A stretch of 64,000 nt of DNA from Rhizobium tibeticum (GCF_900110205.1 NZ_FOCV01000031.1:1-64000); one strand, 5' to 3'. Counted from the stretch's first letter, positions 1 to 9,007 are shown. Notes: generated from the letters alone by a model not told the origin. Numbers and translations are program-made.

Positions 1-956
1 GATCGCCAGTCGCTCGGTGGGTTTCTGGAACGCTACCGCGAGAACTCGCATGCCGTGGTCGAGGCCACCCGCAACTGGATGGTGATGTATGACTGGCTCG
101 ACGACATTTGTGATGATGTCGTTCTCGCCCATCCCTGGAAGGTCAGGCGATTGCCGACGCCAAGATCAAGACCGACAAGATCGATGCGACGGTCTTGGCA
201 CATCTGCTGCGCACCGATCTGGTGCCGGAGGCCTGGGCACCCGGCGAACGCGCAAGAGAGCTGCGCGTCGCGCTGCGCGAGCGGATGTTTTACGTCCGGC
301 TGCGCACGATGACGAAGAACCGCATCGTGACGGTGTTCGACCGCTATCCTGAGCAGACGGCGCAGTTGAAGAAGCTCAGTGATCTGTTCGGCAAGGCCGG
401 CCGCGTCCAGCTTGCGCAGGTGAACGTCTCGGAGATCGACCGGGTCCAGATCGACCGTGGCCTCGCCTTCATCGGCGACATCGACGTGCGCATCAAGCAG
501 TCGGAAGAAACGATCCGGGCGATGACCAAGGCCAATACCAACGTCAAGCTGTTGAAGACGATCCCCGGCATCGGCGAGTTCTTCGCCCGGCTGATCGACG
601 CGGAGATCGACGACATAGCCCGGTTCCGCAACCCGAAGAAACTGGCCGCCTATGCCGGGCTTGTGCCCTCGACCTATTCGAGCGGCGGCAAGACCTTCCA
701 CGGCAAAATCATCAAGCAGGGCAACAAGTGGCTGCGCTGGGCTTTCGTCGAAGCCGTCACCCCCGCCACCGCCAGCGATCCGCAACTTCGTGCCCAGTAC
801 GAGCATCTGAAGATCAGAGGAACCAACAAGGCGCGGGTGGCGATTGCGCGCAAACTTTTGACGATCGCCTTCCAGATCCTGCGTGACCAACGCGCTTACG
901 AGCCGCGCGTCACCAACACCCCGGAAGGCGCGTCGACGATATCCCGACTGTCCTGA
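1..956 (+). pseudogene. IS110-family transposase, 5'-truncated by the window and frameshifted
   Basis: The frame enters from the left edge and reads through VVLAHP near 121-135. It then continues only in another frame, from about 148, with ADAKIKTDKIDATVLAHLL, the conserved IS110 DEDD-domain stretch. One base is therefore missing between about 133 and 150. The rest is intact to TGA 954-956. It includes the C-terminal IS110/IS116/IS902 domain (GIGEFFARLIDAEI, then GLVPSTYSSGG with the expected serine). IS110 enzymes are RNA-guided DEDD/Ser recombinases that need no terminal inverted repeats. With the frameshift this copy is unlikely to be active. The true N-terminus lies outside the window, so its full length cannot be judged. 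Confidence 0.85.
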
Positions 957-1441
957 TTGTCGTTTAGCGAGCCCGGCAGGTCTGGGCTGCGCTCTTGCAG
1001 GAGAATGGGAAGCCGGGAGCCGAACGCCACTCTGTGACCGAAGCCATATGCATCAGGTCACGAATTGGAGACTGGTTCAGAACCGAAAGACGGAAAAGCA
1101 ATCTGTCCTACGGAACGAAGGACGTTGCCGAGCGGCACAAATGCCGGTCAAAACATAACCGAACCCAAGGAAAAGCCGCCAACCGAAGGTGTTTTCCCCT
1201 TGAGTTCTTTCATTGGAGACCATGATGATAGAGCCCTACGCCCCGCTGGCGCAAATCAGAGAGGAAGAGAGCAAACGCGCGCAACGCGAGGCGCGATAGG
1301 GCGAGGTCCTGGCCAGCGTCTGCGCTTTTGACCCAACGAACTGGACGCTGGTGCGCTTCAGCCTGCACCGATCTGCCCCGCTCATCTCAGGCTCAAGCCA
1401 GATTTATCGCGTCGGACACGTCTCCCTGCCCTAAGTCTGGA
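957..1441. other. Non-coding stretch after the IS110 transposase
   Basis: About 480 bases without a convincing gene. The first 260 probably belong to the 3' end of the insertion sequence; IS1111-group relatives encode their guide (seek/bridge) RNA in such an end. A 25-codon ORF at 1222-1299 (ATG ATG start, GGAG upstream at 1215) has an RBS-like sequence but no recognisable similarity; it may be a truncated chromosomal gene end. The right boundary of the element cannot be set from one copy. Confidence 0.4.
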
Positions 1442-2077
1442 TCACACCGTCGCCCGACGATAGAGCGCCAGCGAACCAGCCAGTGCCAGGAGCGCGCCGC
1501 CGCAGGCGCGCTCGAGCCAGAGCGCTCCACTCGTCTTGAGGAAGCGCACAGCCTGCGCGCCGAACACCGCATAGGCAAGCATGATGGTGAAATCGAGCGC
1601 GGCGAACACCAGCGCCAGCACGGCATATTGGCTCGACTGCGGGCTCGTTGGATCGATGAACTGTGGCAGGAAGGCCGAGAAGAAGAGATAGCCCTTCGGA
1701 TTGGTCACCGCGACCATGAAACTCTTCAGACCGATCGAAAACGGCGTTTCGGTCGCGGCCGCAGTCCCTTGCTTCAAGGCGGCATCGATCGTGCCTTTCG
1801 ACCGCAACATCATGATGCCGAGAAAAGCCAGGTAGGCGGCGCCGACATATTTGAGAGCCGAGAACCAAAATTCCGAAGCCGCCAGCAGCGCGCCGAGACC
1901 GATCGAAACCGCCCCGATCAGCACGAAATCCGACAGCACGGCGCCCACCATGCCGGCAGCAGCACGCCTGACGCCGTAACGCGAACCGTTCGTCATCGCC
2001 AGAAGCACCGTTGGTCCCGGCGTGGCGATGCCAACGAAGGAAACGGCTGCGAACGCAAGAAGCGTGACTGTCTGCAT
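1442..2077 (-). CDS. LysE/RhtB-family amino-acid exporter
   Basis: A 211-residue inner-membrane protein of the LysE/RhtB translocator family, which exports amino acids or related metabolites. The N-terminus holds the family signature GIATPGPTVLLAMTNGSRYG (residues about 16-35), followed by alternating hydrophobic helices, the conserved NPKGYLFF segment near residue 124, and about six predicted membrane spans. Length is typical for the family (about 205-215). A strong Shine-Dalgarno (GGAGGG) sits 4-9 bases before the ATG at 2077. It is a single gene pointing toward the IS remnant. Substrate cannot be told from sequence. Confidence 0.88.
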   Translation of the reverse strand: MQTVTLLAFAAVSFVGIATPGPTVLLAMTNGSRYGVRRAAAGMVGAVLSDFVLIGAVSIGLGALLAASEFWFSALKYVGAAYLAFLGIMMLRSKGTIDAALKQGTAAATETPFSIGLKSFMVAVTNPKGYLFFSAFLPQFIDPTSPQSSQYAVLALVFAALDFTIMLAYAVFGAQAVRFLKTSGALWLERACGGALLALAGSLALYRRATV

Positions 2078-2150
2078 GATGCCCTCCCGGTCTTCGGGCG
2101 CAGACTTGCATTTGCAGGTGTCCTACACAAGGGAGCATAGCGCGTGGGCT

Positions 2151-2193
2151 GAAAACAGAAAGCCAGCCGCCTGTGTCAGGGGACGGGCTTTCG
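2151..2193 (-). terminator. Possible intrinsic terminator of pyk
   Basis: On the minus strand, 20 bases after the pyk stop, GAAAGCC and GGCTTTC arms pair around a loop that holds a smaller CCTG/CAGG hairpin. A T-rich run (TCTGTTTTC) follows. The stem is only 7 bp, so confidence is modest. Confidence 0.4.
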
Positions 2194-2213
2194 TTCAATC
2201 CCTGCGGAGAGCC

Positions 2214-3653
2214 TCAGATGCCGGTCTGGCCGTCGGAGCCGATATAGGCGATGCGCAGCATGTTGGTCGCGCCCGGCGTTCCAAGCGGCACGCCGGCCGA
2301 GATGATGATGCGGTCGCCCGGCTTGCCGAAGCCTTCGTCGGCGACGATACGGCAGGCACGGTTTACCATGTCGTCGAGGTCCGTCGCGTCATGCGTGACG
2401 ACGCAGTGCAGGCCCCAAACGATCGCAAGGCGGCGGGCGGTCTGGATAACCGGCGACAGCGCCAGGATCGGGACCTGCGGACGCTCGCGCGAGGCGCGAA
2501 GACCGGTTGTGCCGGACGAGGTGTAACAGACGATGGCCGACAGGCGCAGCGTTTCGGCGATCTGGCGGGCTGCGAGCGAAATCGCGTCAGCCCCGGTTGC
2601 CTCCGGCTGCGCACGCTGCGCGTAGATGATGCCGGGATAGTGCGGCTCGCGCTCGATGGCGCTGGCGATGGAGGCCATCGTCGCGACCGCTTCGACCGGA
2701 TAGTCGCCAGACGCGGATTCGGCCGACAGCATGACGGCATCGGCGCCTTCGAAAACGGCGGTGGCGACGTCAGACACTTCGGCGCGTGTCGGGACCGGCG
2801 CGGAGATCATCGATTCCAGCATCTGCGTGGCGACGACGACAGGCTTGCCCGAACGGCGGCAGGCGCGGATCAGTTGCTTCTGGATGCCCGGAACGGATTC
2901 GAGCGGCATTTCGACGCCGAGATCGCCACGGGCAACCATGAGGGCGTCGGAGAGCTCGATGATTTCCTCGATACGCTCGATCGCCTGCGGCTTTTCGATT
3001 TTCGACATGATGCCGACGCGGCCGCGCGCGAGCTTGCGCACTTCGGCCAGATCTTCCGGGCGCTGCACGAAGGAGAGCGCGACCCAGTCGACGTCATCGG
3101 TTTCGAGAACCGCTGCGAGGTCCGTGCGGTCCTTATCCGTCAGCACGCCGACGGTGAGCAGCGTATCGGGAAGGCTGACGCCCTTGCGGTCGGAGATCTT
3201 GGTGCCTGATATAACCGTCGTGACGATGCTCTTGCCGTCGCACTTTTCGGCGCGCAGTGCGAGCTTGCCGTCATCGATCAGCAACCGGTGCCCGGGCTGC
3301 ACCGATTCCAGGATTTCCGGATGCGGCAGGAACACGCGGGTGGCGTCGCCGGCAACGTCCTTGTTGTCGAGCGTGAAGGTATCGCCCGGCTTCAGGTCGA
3401 CCTTGCCTTCGGCAAACTTGCCGACGCGCAGCTTCGGGCCCTGCAGGTCGGCGAGGATGCCGATCGGACGGCCGGAGCGCGCTTCGACGGCGCGGATGCG
3501 CTTGATCAACGTGCGCATGACGTCATGGCTGGCGTGGCTCATGTTGATGCGGAAGACGTCCGCACCGGCCTGGTGCAGCTTTTCGATCATCGATTCCTCG
3601 GACGAGGCGGGTCCGAGGGTGGCGAGGATTTTAATTTTGCGGTTGCGCTTCAT
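2214..3653 (-). CDS. pyk: Pyruvate kinase
   Basis: Converts phosphoenolpyruvate and ADP to pyruvate and ATP in glycolysis. The protein is 479 residues, normal for the family. The N-terminal TIM-barrel signature KIKILATLGPASS comes first, then the substrate/metal motif ILADLQGPKLRVG near residue 66. The active-site lysine lies in MSKIEKPQAIERI, followed by VARGDLGVE. The C-terminal allosteric domain is complete. The ATG at 3653 overlaps the TGA of the upstream DUF1036 gene by one base (TGATG), pointing to translational coupling. A TTG one codon earlier is possible but unnecessary. Confidence 0.97.
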   Translation of the reverse strand: MKRNRKIKILATLGPASSEESMIEKLHQAGADVFRINMSHASHDVMRTLIKRIRAVEARSGRPIGILADLQGPKLRVGKFAEGKVDLKPGDTFTLDNKDVAGDATRVFLPHPEILESVQPGHRLLIDDGKLALRAEKCDGKSIVTTVISGTKISDRKGVSLPDTLLTVGVLTDKDRTDLAAVLETDDVDWVALSFVQRPEDLAEVRKLARGRVGIMSKIEKPQAIERIEEIIELSDALMVARGDLGVEMPLESVPGIQKQLIRACRRSGKPVVVATQMLESMISAPVPTRAEVSDVATAVFEGADAVMLSAESASGDYPVEAVATMASIASAIEREPHYPGIIYAQRAQPEATGADAISLAARQIAETLRLSAIVCYTSSGTTGLRASRERPQVPILALSPVIQTARRLAIVWGLHCVVTHDATDLDDMVNRACRIVADEGFGKPGDRIIISAGVPLGTPGATNMLRIAYIGSDGQTGI

Positions 3654-4138
3654 CAATTCGGGCTTTCTTGCGTACCGGGGGTATCGGAAAGTTGAACCAT
3701 CCAGCTGCCCTGGCGGCCCGTGTCATATTCCTTGAACCCCATCTTCTGATAGCCACGGGCGTAGCAGTCATTGACCCCCGTGATCTTGAACTCGTTTTCC
3801 GCCACGCACATCTGTACGTCACCCGTCCATCGGCCTCCCCGGGCAGCGTCTTCGGCGTAGAGATAATAATATCGGGACTGCAACTCCCCTTCGATCAGCG
3901 TCGCGCAGGTCGTCGCCGGCACTTGCCACCAGCCTTCCGTCATCCAGCCATCCTTGGCTCGATATCCGATCGCCACGCCCACCAGATTCTGCGTTCCGTT
4001 GCACACGCGGAAATCCGCGCGGGCCACATCGGCAATGAAGAACGGCGAGAACGCCGTAAGAACAAAAAGGGCAAAACGGGCAAGCGGCCCGGAACGCGTA
4101 AGGAAACTTGGCGCGGTCTGGATCAACACGACTTCCAA
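3653..4138 (-). CDS. DUF1036 exported protein upstream of pyk
   Basis: A small exported protein of the DUF1036 family, common in alphaproteobacteria and of unknown function. A hydrophobic signal segment (FALFVLTAFSPFFIADVARA) precedes the mature domain, which begins DFRVCNGTQNLVGVAIGY and contains conserved GWW and YYYLYAED stretches and four cysteines. The open frame extends to a TTG at 4195, but that TTG begins a TTGACA hexamer and has no RBS. The TTG at 4138, four bases after GGGAG, is the better start. Start is uncertain. It overlaps pyk by one base, so the two are probably co-transcribed. Confidence 0.75.
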   Translation of the reverse strand: MEVVLIQTAPSFLTRSGPLARFALFVLTAFSPFFIADVARADFRVCNGTQNLVGVAIGYRAKDGWMTEGWWQVPATTCATLIEGELQSRYYYLYAEDAARGGRWTGDVQMCVAENEFKITGVNDCYARGYQKMGFKEYDTGRQGSWMVQLSDTPGTQESPN

Positions 4139-4336
4139 TTGGCTCCCGGTTATTCGTTGTTGTGCCTTCTTGCGCTGCCTCCCCGCGAATGTCAACGCAA
4201 TGCTAATCGATTATATTCCGGATGGCCGGCGGTACTTCGACCGGGCCGCGGCCTTTGCTTGCCAACCGCGCTTGAACCCGTCCGTGCCCCGTGCGATCAG
4301 AGACAGCCCCGTAAACTGCGATCGGCCATTTCCTTC

Positions 4337-5128
4337 ATGAGCACTTTCAAATCACTTGAACTATTAGCCGGCGATCATGACAAAGGCATGGTACTCCTCG
4401 GCGATCACGCGATGAACCGACTGCCGGAGCGCTATGGCAGGCTTGGCTTGCCGGACAGTGCATTCGAGCGTCACATCGCCTATGACATCGGCATCGAGGG
4501 ACTCGTACGGAACCTGTCGACGAAACTCGGTGTGCCCGCCGTGCTGGGCGGCTTTTCGCGTTTGCTGATTGACCCGAATCGTGGTGAGGACGACCCCACA
4601 CTGATCATGAAGATATCAGACGGCGCGATCGTTCCGGGCAATCATCCGATCACCGCTGAGGAATGGAACTACCGGGTCGAAACGTTCCACCGGCCTTATC
4701 ACCATGCCGTCAGTGAAACGATCGACAGGGTGGCAAACAAGACCGGGAGTGCGCCGCTTGTTCTCTCGCTTCATTCCTATACGCCGGTCTGGAAACACTT
4801 TCCTCGCCCTTGGCACGCCGCCGTTCTGTGGGATACCGACCATCGCGCAGTCGCTCCCCTGCTTGATATGTTGCGCAGCGATCCCGATCTCGTGGTCGGT
4901 GACAACGAACCCTACGACGGCGCACTGAAGGGCGACACGATGTATCGGCATTGCATGCTGACCGGCATCCCGCACGCGCTGCTGGAGGTGCGTCAGGACC
5001 TGATCGGCGACGAGCCCGGCATTGCCGCATGGGCAAAGCGTCTCGCGCCGATCTTTCAGACGATGAACGCCAATCCGGCGCTGCACGAGTATAATGTGCA
5101 CGTGTCGCGCACTGGCCCGTACGAATGA
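4337..5128 (+). CDS. N-formylglutamate amidohydrolase family protein
   Basis: 263 residues, of the family that hydrolyses N-formylglutamate to glutamate and formate at the end of one histidine-degradation route. Family landmarks are FSRLLIDPNRGEDDPTLI, HRPYHHAVSETID and LVLSLHSYTPVWK, with metal-binding Asp/His/Glu positions. The open frame extends far upstream, but the ATG at 4337 matches the family's N-terminus (ELLAGDHDKGMVLLGDHA). No hut genes are adjacent, so the physiological substrate may differ. It is followed directly by the DUF1244 gene. Confidence 0.88.
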   Translation: MSTFKSLELLAGDHDKGMVLLGDHAMNRLPERYGRLGLPDSAFERHIAYDIGIEGLVRNLSTKLGVPAVLGGFSRLLIDPNRGEDDPTLIMKISDGAIVPGNHPITAEEWNYRVETFHRPYHHAVSETIDRVANKTGSAPLVLSLHSYTPVWKHFPRPWHAAVLWDTDHRAVAPLLDMLRSDPDLVVGDNEPYDGALKGDTMYRHCMLTGIPHALLEVRQDLIGDEPGIAAWAKRLAPIFQTMNANPALHEYNVHVSRTGPYE

Positions 5129-5139
5129 AGGAGACCAAG

Positions 5140-5445
5140 ATGGCCGCCCTGACGAAACAACAGCAGACCGAATTCGAGGCTGCGGCTTTTCGCCGCCTCG
5201 TGGAGCATCTGCGCGAACGCAGCGACGTGCAGAATATCGACCTGATGAATCTGGCCGGCTTCTGCCGCAATTGCCTGTCCAACTGGTATCGCGAGGCGGC
5301 CGAGGCCGAAGGCGTCGCGCTATCAAAGGACGAATCGCGCGAAATCGTCTACGGGATGACATATGAGGATTGGAGAAATCTCCATCAGAACGAAGCCTCG
5401 TGCGAGCAAAAAGCCGCATTTGAACTGAACAAGCCGCACAAATAG
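5140..5445 (+). CDS. DUF1244 family protein
   Basis: 101 residues, of the DUF1244 family, small conserved proteobacterial proteins of unknown function. The family core is visible as IDLMNLAGFCRNCLSNWYRE (residues about 36-55), with two cysteines, followed by the conserved REIVYGMTYEDW. A start at 5125 would overlap the previous stop as ATGA, but the ATG at 5140 lies seven bases after AAGGAG and fits the family better. Close spacing to the amidohydrolase gene suggests one transcript. Confidence 0.88.
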   Translation: MAALTKQQQTEFEAAAFRRLVEHLRERSDVQNIDLMNLAGFCRNCLSNWYREAAEAEGVALSKDESREIVYGMTYEDWRNLHQNEASCEQKAAFELNKPHK

Positions 5446-5534
5446 TCCCCTTGCGACCTGAATCGGCTTGACCCCGAGCACGCTTCGCGGCAGTCAACGC
5501 CATCCGAATTTCACACCCCTATCAGGAGAACACG

Positions 5535-5798
5535 ATGTCTGATGCTCATGGCGTCGCCCGCGACCAGCTTCGCGCTTTTGTGGAGCGCATTGAACGCCTG
5601 GAAGAAGAAAAGAAGACCATCGCCGACGACATCAAGGACGTCTATGGCGAAGCCAAGGGCATGGGCTTCGATACAAAGATCCTCAAGAAGGTCGTTGCGC
5701 TGCGCAAGAAGGACGAGCAGGAACGCATGGAAGAGGACGCAATCCTCGACACCTATCTGCATGCGCTCGGCATGATCGAAGCGCCGCCGGAAGGCTGA
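5535..5798 (+). CDS. gapR: GapR-like DUF2312 nucleoid-associated protein
   Basis: 87 residues, highly charged, predicted almost entirely helical with a coiled-coil N-half (QLRAFVERIERLEEEKKTI) and the conserved GMGFDTKILKKVVALRKK. This is DUF2312, the family of Caulobacter GapR, an essential small protein that binds AT-rich, overtwisted DNA and helps replication and segregation. AGGAG lies 7 bases before the ATG. A strong terminator follows, so the gene ends its transcript. Role by family membership, not by direct evidence here. Confidence 0.9.
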   Translation: MSDAHGVARDQLRAFVERIERLEEEKKTIADDIKDVYGEAKGMGFDTKILKKVVALRKKDEQERMEEDAILDTYLHALGMIEAPPEG

Positions 5799-5818
5799 GT
5801 TTTCCACGTATTACGTTC

Positions 5819-5851
5819 AAAGCCGCCGATCCCCTCGGCGGCTTTCTTTTT
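5819..5851 (+). terminator. Intrinsic terminator after gapR
   Basis: Perfect 9-bp stem AGCCGCCGA/TCGGCGGCT (5821-5829 with 5835-5843), loop TCCCC, then TTCTTTTT. It closes the transcript that includes gapR and faces the convergent hydrolase gene. Confidence 0.9.
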
Positions 5852-5876
5852 GTGCCGAGTTTGCGCTCGGCAAATC

Positions 5877-6635
5877 TTATCTGACCGCGTCCTTGGCCGC
5901 CTTCTCGATCACGTCGGCAACCTTCTTGGGCTGTGATGCGAAGACGGCATGACTGGACTTGATCTCGGTAACCAGGCTGCCGGCGCGTTTTGCCATCGTC
6001 CGCTCCAACTCTGGGTTGATGGCGCGATCCTCTGTCGAAACGATCGACCAGCTCTTTTTCGTCCGCCAGGCGGGGTCGCCGACTTTCGTTGTCAGAGCCT
6101 CCTTGGCAGCAAAAACCTGCGACTGGGCGAGGAAGGCCGTTTCGCGCTTGGGGAGGTCGGCGGCAAAATCGGCATGATATGCGCTTGGGTCGAGATAAAG
6201 GTATTTGCCGTCCTTGGTTTCCTTGACGCTTGTTCCGGCCGGTGGCTTCGAGCCGGCAAGGGTGGCCAGATCTTCGCCCTTGTCAGGCTGGAAGGCTGCC
6301 ACGTAAACAAGCCCGTTGACGTGCGGGTTGTGACCCGCTTCGGTAATGACCATGCCGCCATAGCTGTGGCCGACCAATAGCGTCGGCCCATCCTGCAGGT
6401 CCAACACGCGGTTCGTTGCGGCGATATCGTCGGCCAGGGAAGTCAGAGGTTCCTGCACGAGCGTGACATGAAAGCCGCGCCGCCCCAGGATTTCGGTAGC
6501 CTTGCGCCAGCTCGACCCATCGGCGAAGGCGCCGTGAACGATGACGATGTTCTTGATCTGCGCGGCTTGGGCCGCAACGGCGATGACACTGGTGGCGAGT
6601 GCAAGCGCGAAAGTGGAAACGATACGACGATTCAT
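5877..6635 (-). CDS. Exported alpha/beta hydrolase
   Basis: 252 residues with a clear Sec signal peptide (VSTFALALATSVIAVAAQAA, cleavage near residue 25). The mature part is an alpha/beta hydrolase: oxyanion HG motif in IVIVHGAFADGSSW, nucleophile elbow GHSYGG (Ser about residue 92), and a late SSHAVF segment carrying the likely catalytic His. It resembles the EstC-like salicylate-esterase/hydroxynitrile-lyase type hydrolases annotated in many soil bacteria. AAAGGAG lies before the ATG. Substrate unknown; location periplasmic by inference. Confidence 0.85.
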   Translation of the reverse strand: MNRRIVSTFALALATSVIAVAAQAAQIKNIVIVHGAFADGSSWRKATEILGRRGFHVTLVQEPLTSLADDIAATNRVLDLQDGPTLLVGHSYGGMVITEAGHNPHVNGLVYVAAFQPDKGEDLATLAGSKPPAGTSVKETKDGKYLYLDPSAYHADFAADLPKRETAFLAQSQVFAAKEALTTKVGDPAWRTKKSWSIVSTEDRAINPELERTMAKRAGSLVTEIKSSHAVFASQPKKVADVIEKAAKDAVR

Positions 6636-7025
6636 GCGGTCACTCCTTTTGGTTTATGACGCATTCAGCCCGGAAAAGATCTGGAGGCATCGGCTGAAGG
6701 CGTGGCAATCTGGTCGGTGCGACGTATCGCCGATATGTCAGGTTTCCAGGCTAAATGTACCGCAGTGTAGTGCCCTTCTAACAGTGCAGGTTTGCGCAAA
6801 GAGCGGCCTCCCTTGCTCCGCGTGGATGCTCATGGAATAAGCAACCATATAAACTGCTTGATTTTGAGGCGTCGTTCGCGCATTCAATGGCCTCCCGATG
6901 GGCTTCGATAGCCGCCTCATAGATCACAGGGCAGTACAACACCAGCATGGCACCTTTTGCGATACCAAGGACGGCGCTATCTCATTCGACGCGCATGCCT
7001 GACATTAGCGACCGGCGGTAGACCC
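6636..7025. other. Intergenic region between the hydrolase gene and nasT
   Basis: About 390 bases between divergent genes. It must hold the promoters of the hydrolase and of nasTS, but I see no convincing promoter, repeat or RNA. A TGGCAC...TTGC sequence near 6946 has the wrong sigma-54 spacing. The open frame of nasT extends back to 6957, but without a good start. Confidence 0.5.
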
Positions 7026-7643
7026 GTGGCCAACCGTACTTCCACGCCCAGCGACCTCAATGTGCTCGTCATCGACGAGAACAGCATCCGGGCTTCGATC
7101 ATCGAGGTCGGGCTGCGCGAGGCCGGCTACGACAATGTCACGATCATCGACGACATGAACGGCCTTGCGAGGCGCATCATGGAGATCAACCCCGATGTCA
7201 TCGTCATCGACATCGAGAACCCGAACCGCGACATGCTGGAAAGCATCTTCCAGATCTCGCGCGCGGTAAAACGCCCCATTGCAATGTTTGTCGACAAGTC
7301 GGACGAGGCTTCGATCGAAGCCGCCGTCGAGGCTGGCGTTTCCGCCTATATCGTCGACGGCCTGAAGCAGGAGCGTGTGCGCCCGATCCTCAAGATGGCG
7401 ATCAGCCGTTTCAACGCCTTCTCGCGCCTGAACCGCGAGTTGGAGGAGACGCGCGGAGAACTGGAGAACCGCAAGCTGACCGACCGCGCGAAGGGATTGC
7501 TGATGCGATCCCGCGGGCTGTCGGAAGACGAGGCCTATGCGCTCATGCGGCGAACGGCCATGAACCAGAACAGGAAGATCGTCGAGATCGCCCAAAGCCT
7601 GATTACCGCCGCAAGCCTTCTGGACCCGGGAACCGACGCATGA
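7026..7643 (+). CDS. nasT: NasT, ANTAR-domain nitrate/nitrite antiterminator
   Basis: 205 residues from the GTG at 7026. The N-terminal receiver-like domain (LNVLVIDENSIRASIIE, then DVIVIDIENPNRD holding the usual acceptor Asp) is followed by a linker helix and a C-terminal ANTAR RNA-binding domain (LTDRAKGLLMRSRGLSEDEA). In rhizobia, Azotobacter and Paracoccus, NasT binds a two-hairpin leader RNA and stops termination ahead of nitrate-assimilation genes; NasS holds it inactive when nitrate or nitrite is absent. The TGA overlaps the nasS ATG by four bases (ATGA), so the pair is coupled. The start is weakly supported by RBS; an upstream TTG at 6957 is less likely. Confidence 0.92.
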   Translation: MANRTSTPSDLNVLVIDENSIRASIIEVGLREAGYDNVTIIDDMNGLARRIMEINPDVIVIDIENPNRDMLESIFQISRAVKRPIAMFVDKSDEASIEAAVEAGVSAYIVDGLKQERVRPILKMAISRFNAFSRLNRELEETRGELENRKLTDRAKGLLMRSRGLSEDEAYALMRRTAMNQNRKIVEIAQSLITAASLLDPGTDA

Positions 7644-8854
7644 CGAGCACACATCAGATCACCGCCGGCTTCCTGCCGCTTCTTGACAGCGCTCTTCTGG
7701 TCGCCGCCAAGGAAAAGGGCTTTGCGGCGGAACAGGAGATCGACCTCACGCTGGTGCGCGAACGCTCTTGGGCGACGATTCGCGACCGACTTGCGGTTAG
7801 CCATTTCGACGTGGCGCATATTCTCGCTCCCATGCCGATCGCCTGCAATCTCGGGCTAACCGCACCGGCTCCGCGCATGATCGTGCCGCTGGCGCTTGGG
7901 CTTGGGGGTAACGCCGTGACCGTCTCCGCCGGTCTATGGAACGAAATGGCCGAATGCGGCGCCTTGCCCGATCTCGATGCTCGCTCCAGCGGCCTTGCTC
8001 TACGGCAGGTCATCGATCGCCGCAAAGGCGAACGGCTTCGCTTTGGCGTCGTCCATCCCTATTCGGGCCATAATTACGAACTGCGCTATTGGCTGGCCGC
8101 GAGCGGCATCGATCCCGACCGGGATGTGGAGATCGGCATTCTGCCTCCCCCTGATATGGCTGACGCGCTGACGGCCGGCATTATCGACGGCTACTGCGCC
8201 GGAGAGCCGTGGAACACGCTCGGCGTGCTCCACAACCGCGCCCATCTGGCGACGGTGAAGGCCGCCATCTGGAAATCGAGCCCGGAAAAGGTACTTGGCG
8301 TCAACAGCCGCTGGGCCGACGGCCACCCGGAGGCCTTGGCAGCTCTCCTGCAGGCTCTCTACACGGCCTCCCTCTGGTGCGCAGACACCCGCAATCACGA
8401 GGAGCTTGCCAAGCTGCTGGCAAAGCCCGCCTATGTGGATCGGCCCGCAGAAAGCCTGCTACCCGCATTGGCCGGTCTCCTGCACATCGGCGCAGGCGAG
8501 ACGCTGAGCATCAAGGACTTTTTCGTCCCCAATGCCAAGGCGGCGACATTTCCGTGGAAGAGCCACGCCCTGTGGTTCTATACACAGATGGTTCGCTGGG
8601 GACACATCGGGCACACGCCAGAACGCCAGCAGATCGCCAACGACACCTACAGGCCCGACATCTACCGAAGCGCGCTGAAGACACTCGGCATTGCCATGCC
8701 GGCAGCAAGCTCCAAGGTGGAAGGCGCGCTCCGCCTCGAAACGCCCGTCGGCTCCAGTGGCGCCCTGACGCTCGGGCCGGACGGATTCTTCGACGGCGGC
8801 CTGTTCGATCCGGATGACGTGGATGGCTACATCGCCATTCAGAGCCAATCCTAG
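7640..8854 (+). CDS. nasS: NasS, nitrate/nitrite sensor protein
   Basis: 404 residues of the NrtA/CmpA periplasmic-binding fold but with no signal peptide, as expected for the cytoplasmic sensor NasS. Landmarks include ITAGFLPLLDSALLVAA, FDVAHILAPMPIA, the HPYSGHNYELRYWLA ligand-side segment and YCAGEPWNTLGV. NasS binds NasT and releases it when nitrate or nitrite is bound. Its translation is coupled to nasT by the ATGA overlap. A sigma-54 promoter and NasT-type leader follow at once downstream. Confidence 0.92.
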   Translation: MTSTHQITAGFLPLLDSALLVAAKEKGFAAEQEIDLTLVRERSWATIRDRLAVSHFDVAHILAPMPIACNLGLTAPAPRMIVPLALGLGGNAVTVSAGLWNEMAECGALPDLDARSSGLALRQVIDRRKGERLRFGVVHPYSGHNYELRYWLAASGIDPDRDVEIGILPPPDMADALTAGIIDGYCAGEPWNTLGVLHNRAHLATVKAAIWKSSPEKVLGVNSRWADGHPEALAALLQALYTASLWCADTRNHEELAKLLAKPAYVDRPAESLLPALAGLLHIGAGETLSIKDFFVPNAKAATFPWKSHALWFYTQMVRWGHIGHTPERQQIANDTYRPDIYRSALKTLGIAMPAASSKVEGALRLETPVGSSGALTLGPDGFFDGGLFDPDDVDGYIAIQSQS

Positions 8855-8979
8855 AGCCTGCTTATTTTATGCGCATTGCACAATTTTTGGAGCGATTGCT
8901 GCAAAATGCGTTAGCGCAGACAATACCGCCCGGTTTAGGCAATCAATCTTAGCCATTTAAAAACAAGCACTTGAGAAAC

Positions 8980-8995
8980 TGGCACGCCCCTTGCT
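8980..8995 (+). promoter_or_regulatory. Sigma-54 (RpoN) promoter of the nitrate operon
   Basis: TGGCACG at 8980-8986, four bases, then TTGCT at 8991-8995: a perfect match to the -24/-12 consensus with GG and GC ten bases apart. Transcription should begin near 9005. This implies NtrC (or a similar enhancer-binding protein) control by nitrogen limitation. Upstream, 8867-8925 contains imperfect TGCAC/GCGCA half-sites that could be NtrC sites, but none is a clean match. Confidence 0.9.
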
Positions 8996-9007
8996 TTGCT
9001 ATAAGCA

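Noticed and set aside
1328..2140. 270-codon plus-strand frame over the LysE gene
   Set aside because: The minus-strand LysE has the family motif, membrane helices and an RBS; the plus frame has none.
6738..6920. 60-codon minus-strand ORF between the hydrolase gene and nasT
   Set aside because: No RBS, no family features, unusual composition.
6944..6956. TGGCAC...TTGC upstream of nasT as a second sigma-54 promoter
   Set aside because: GG and GC are eight rather than ten bases apart, outside what RpoN accepts.
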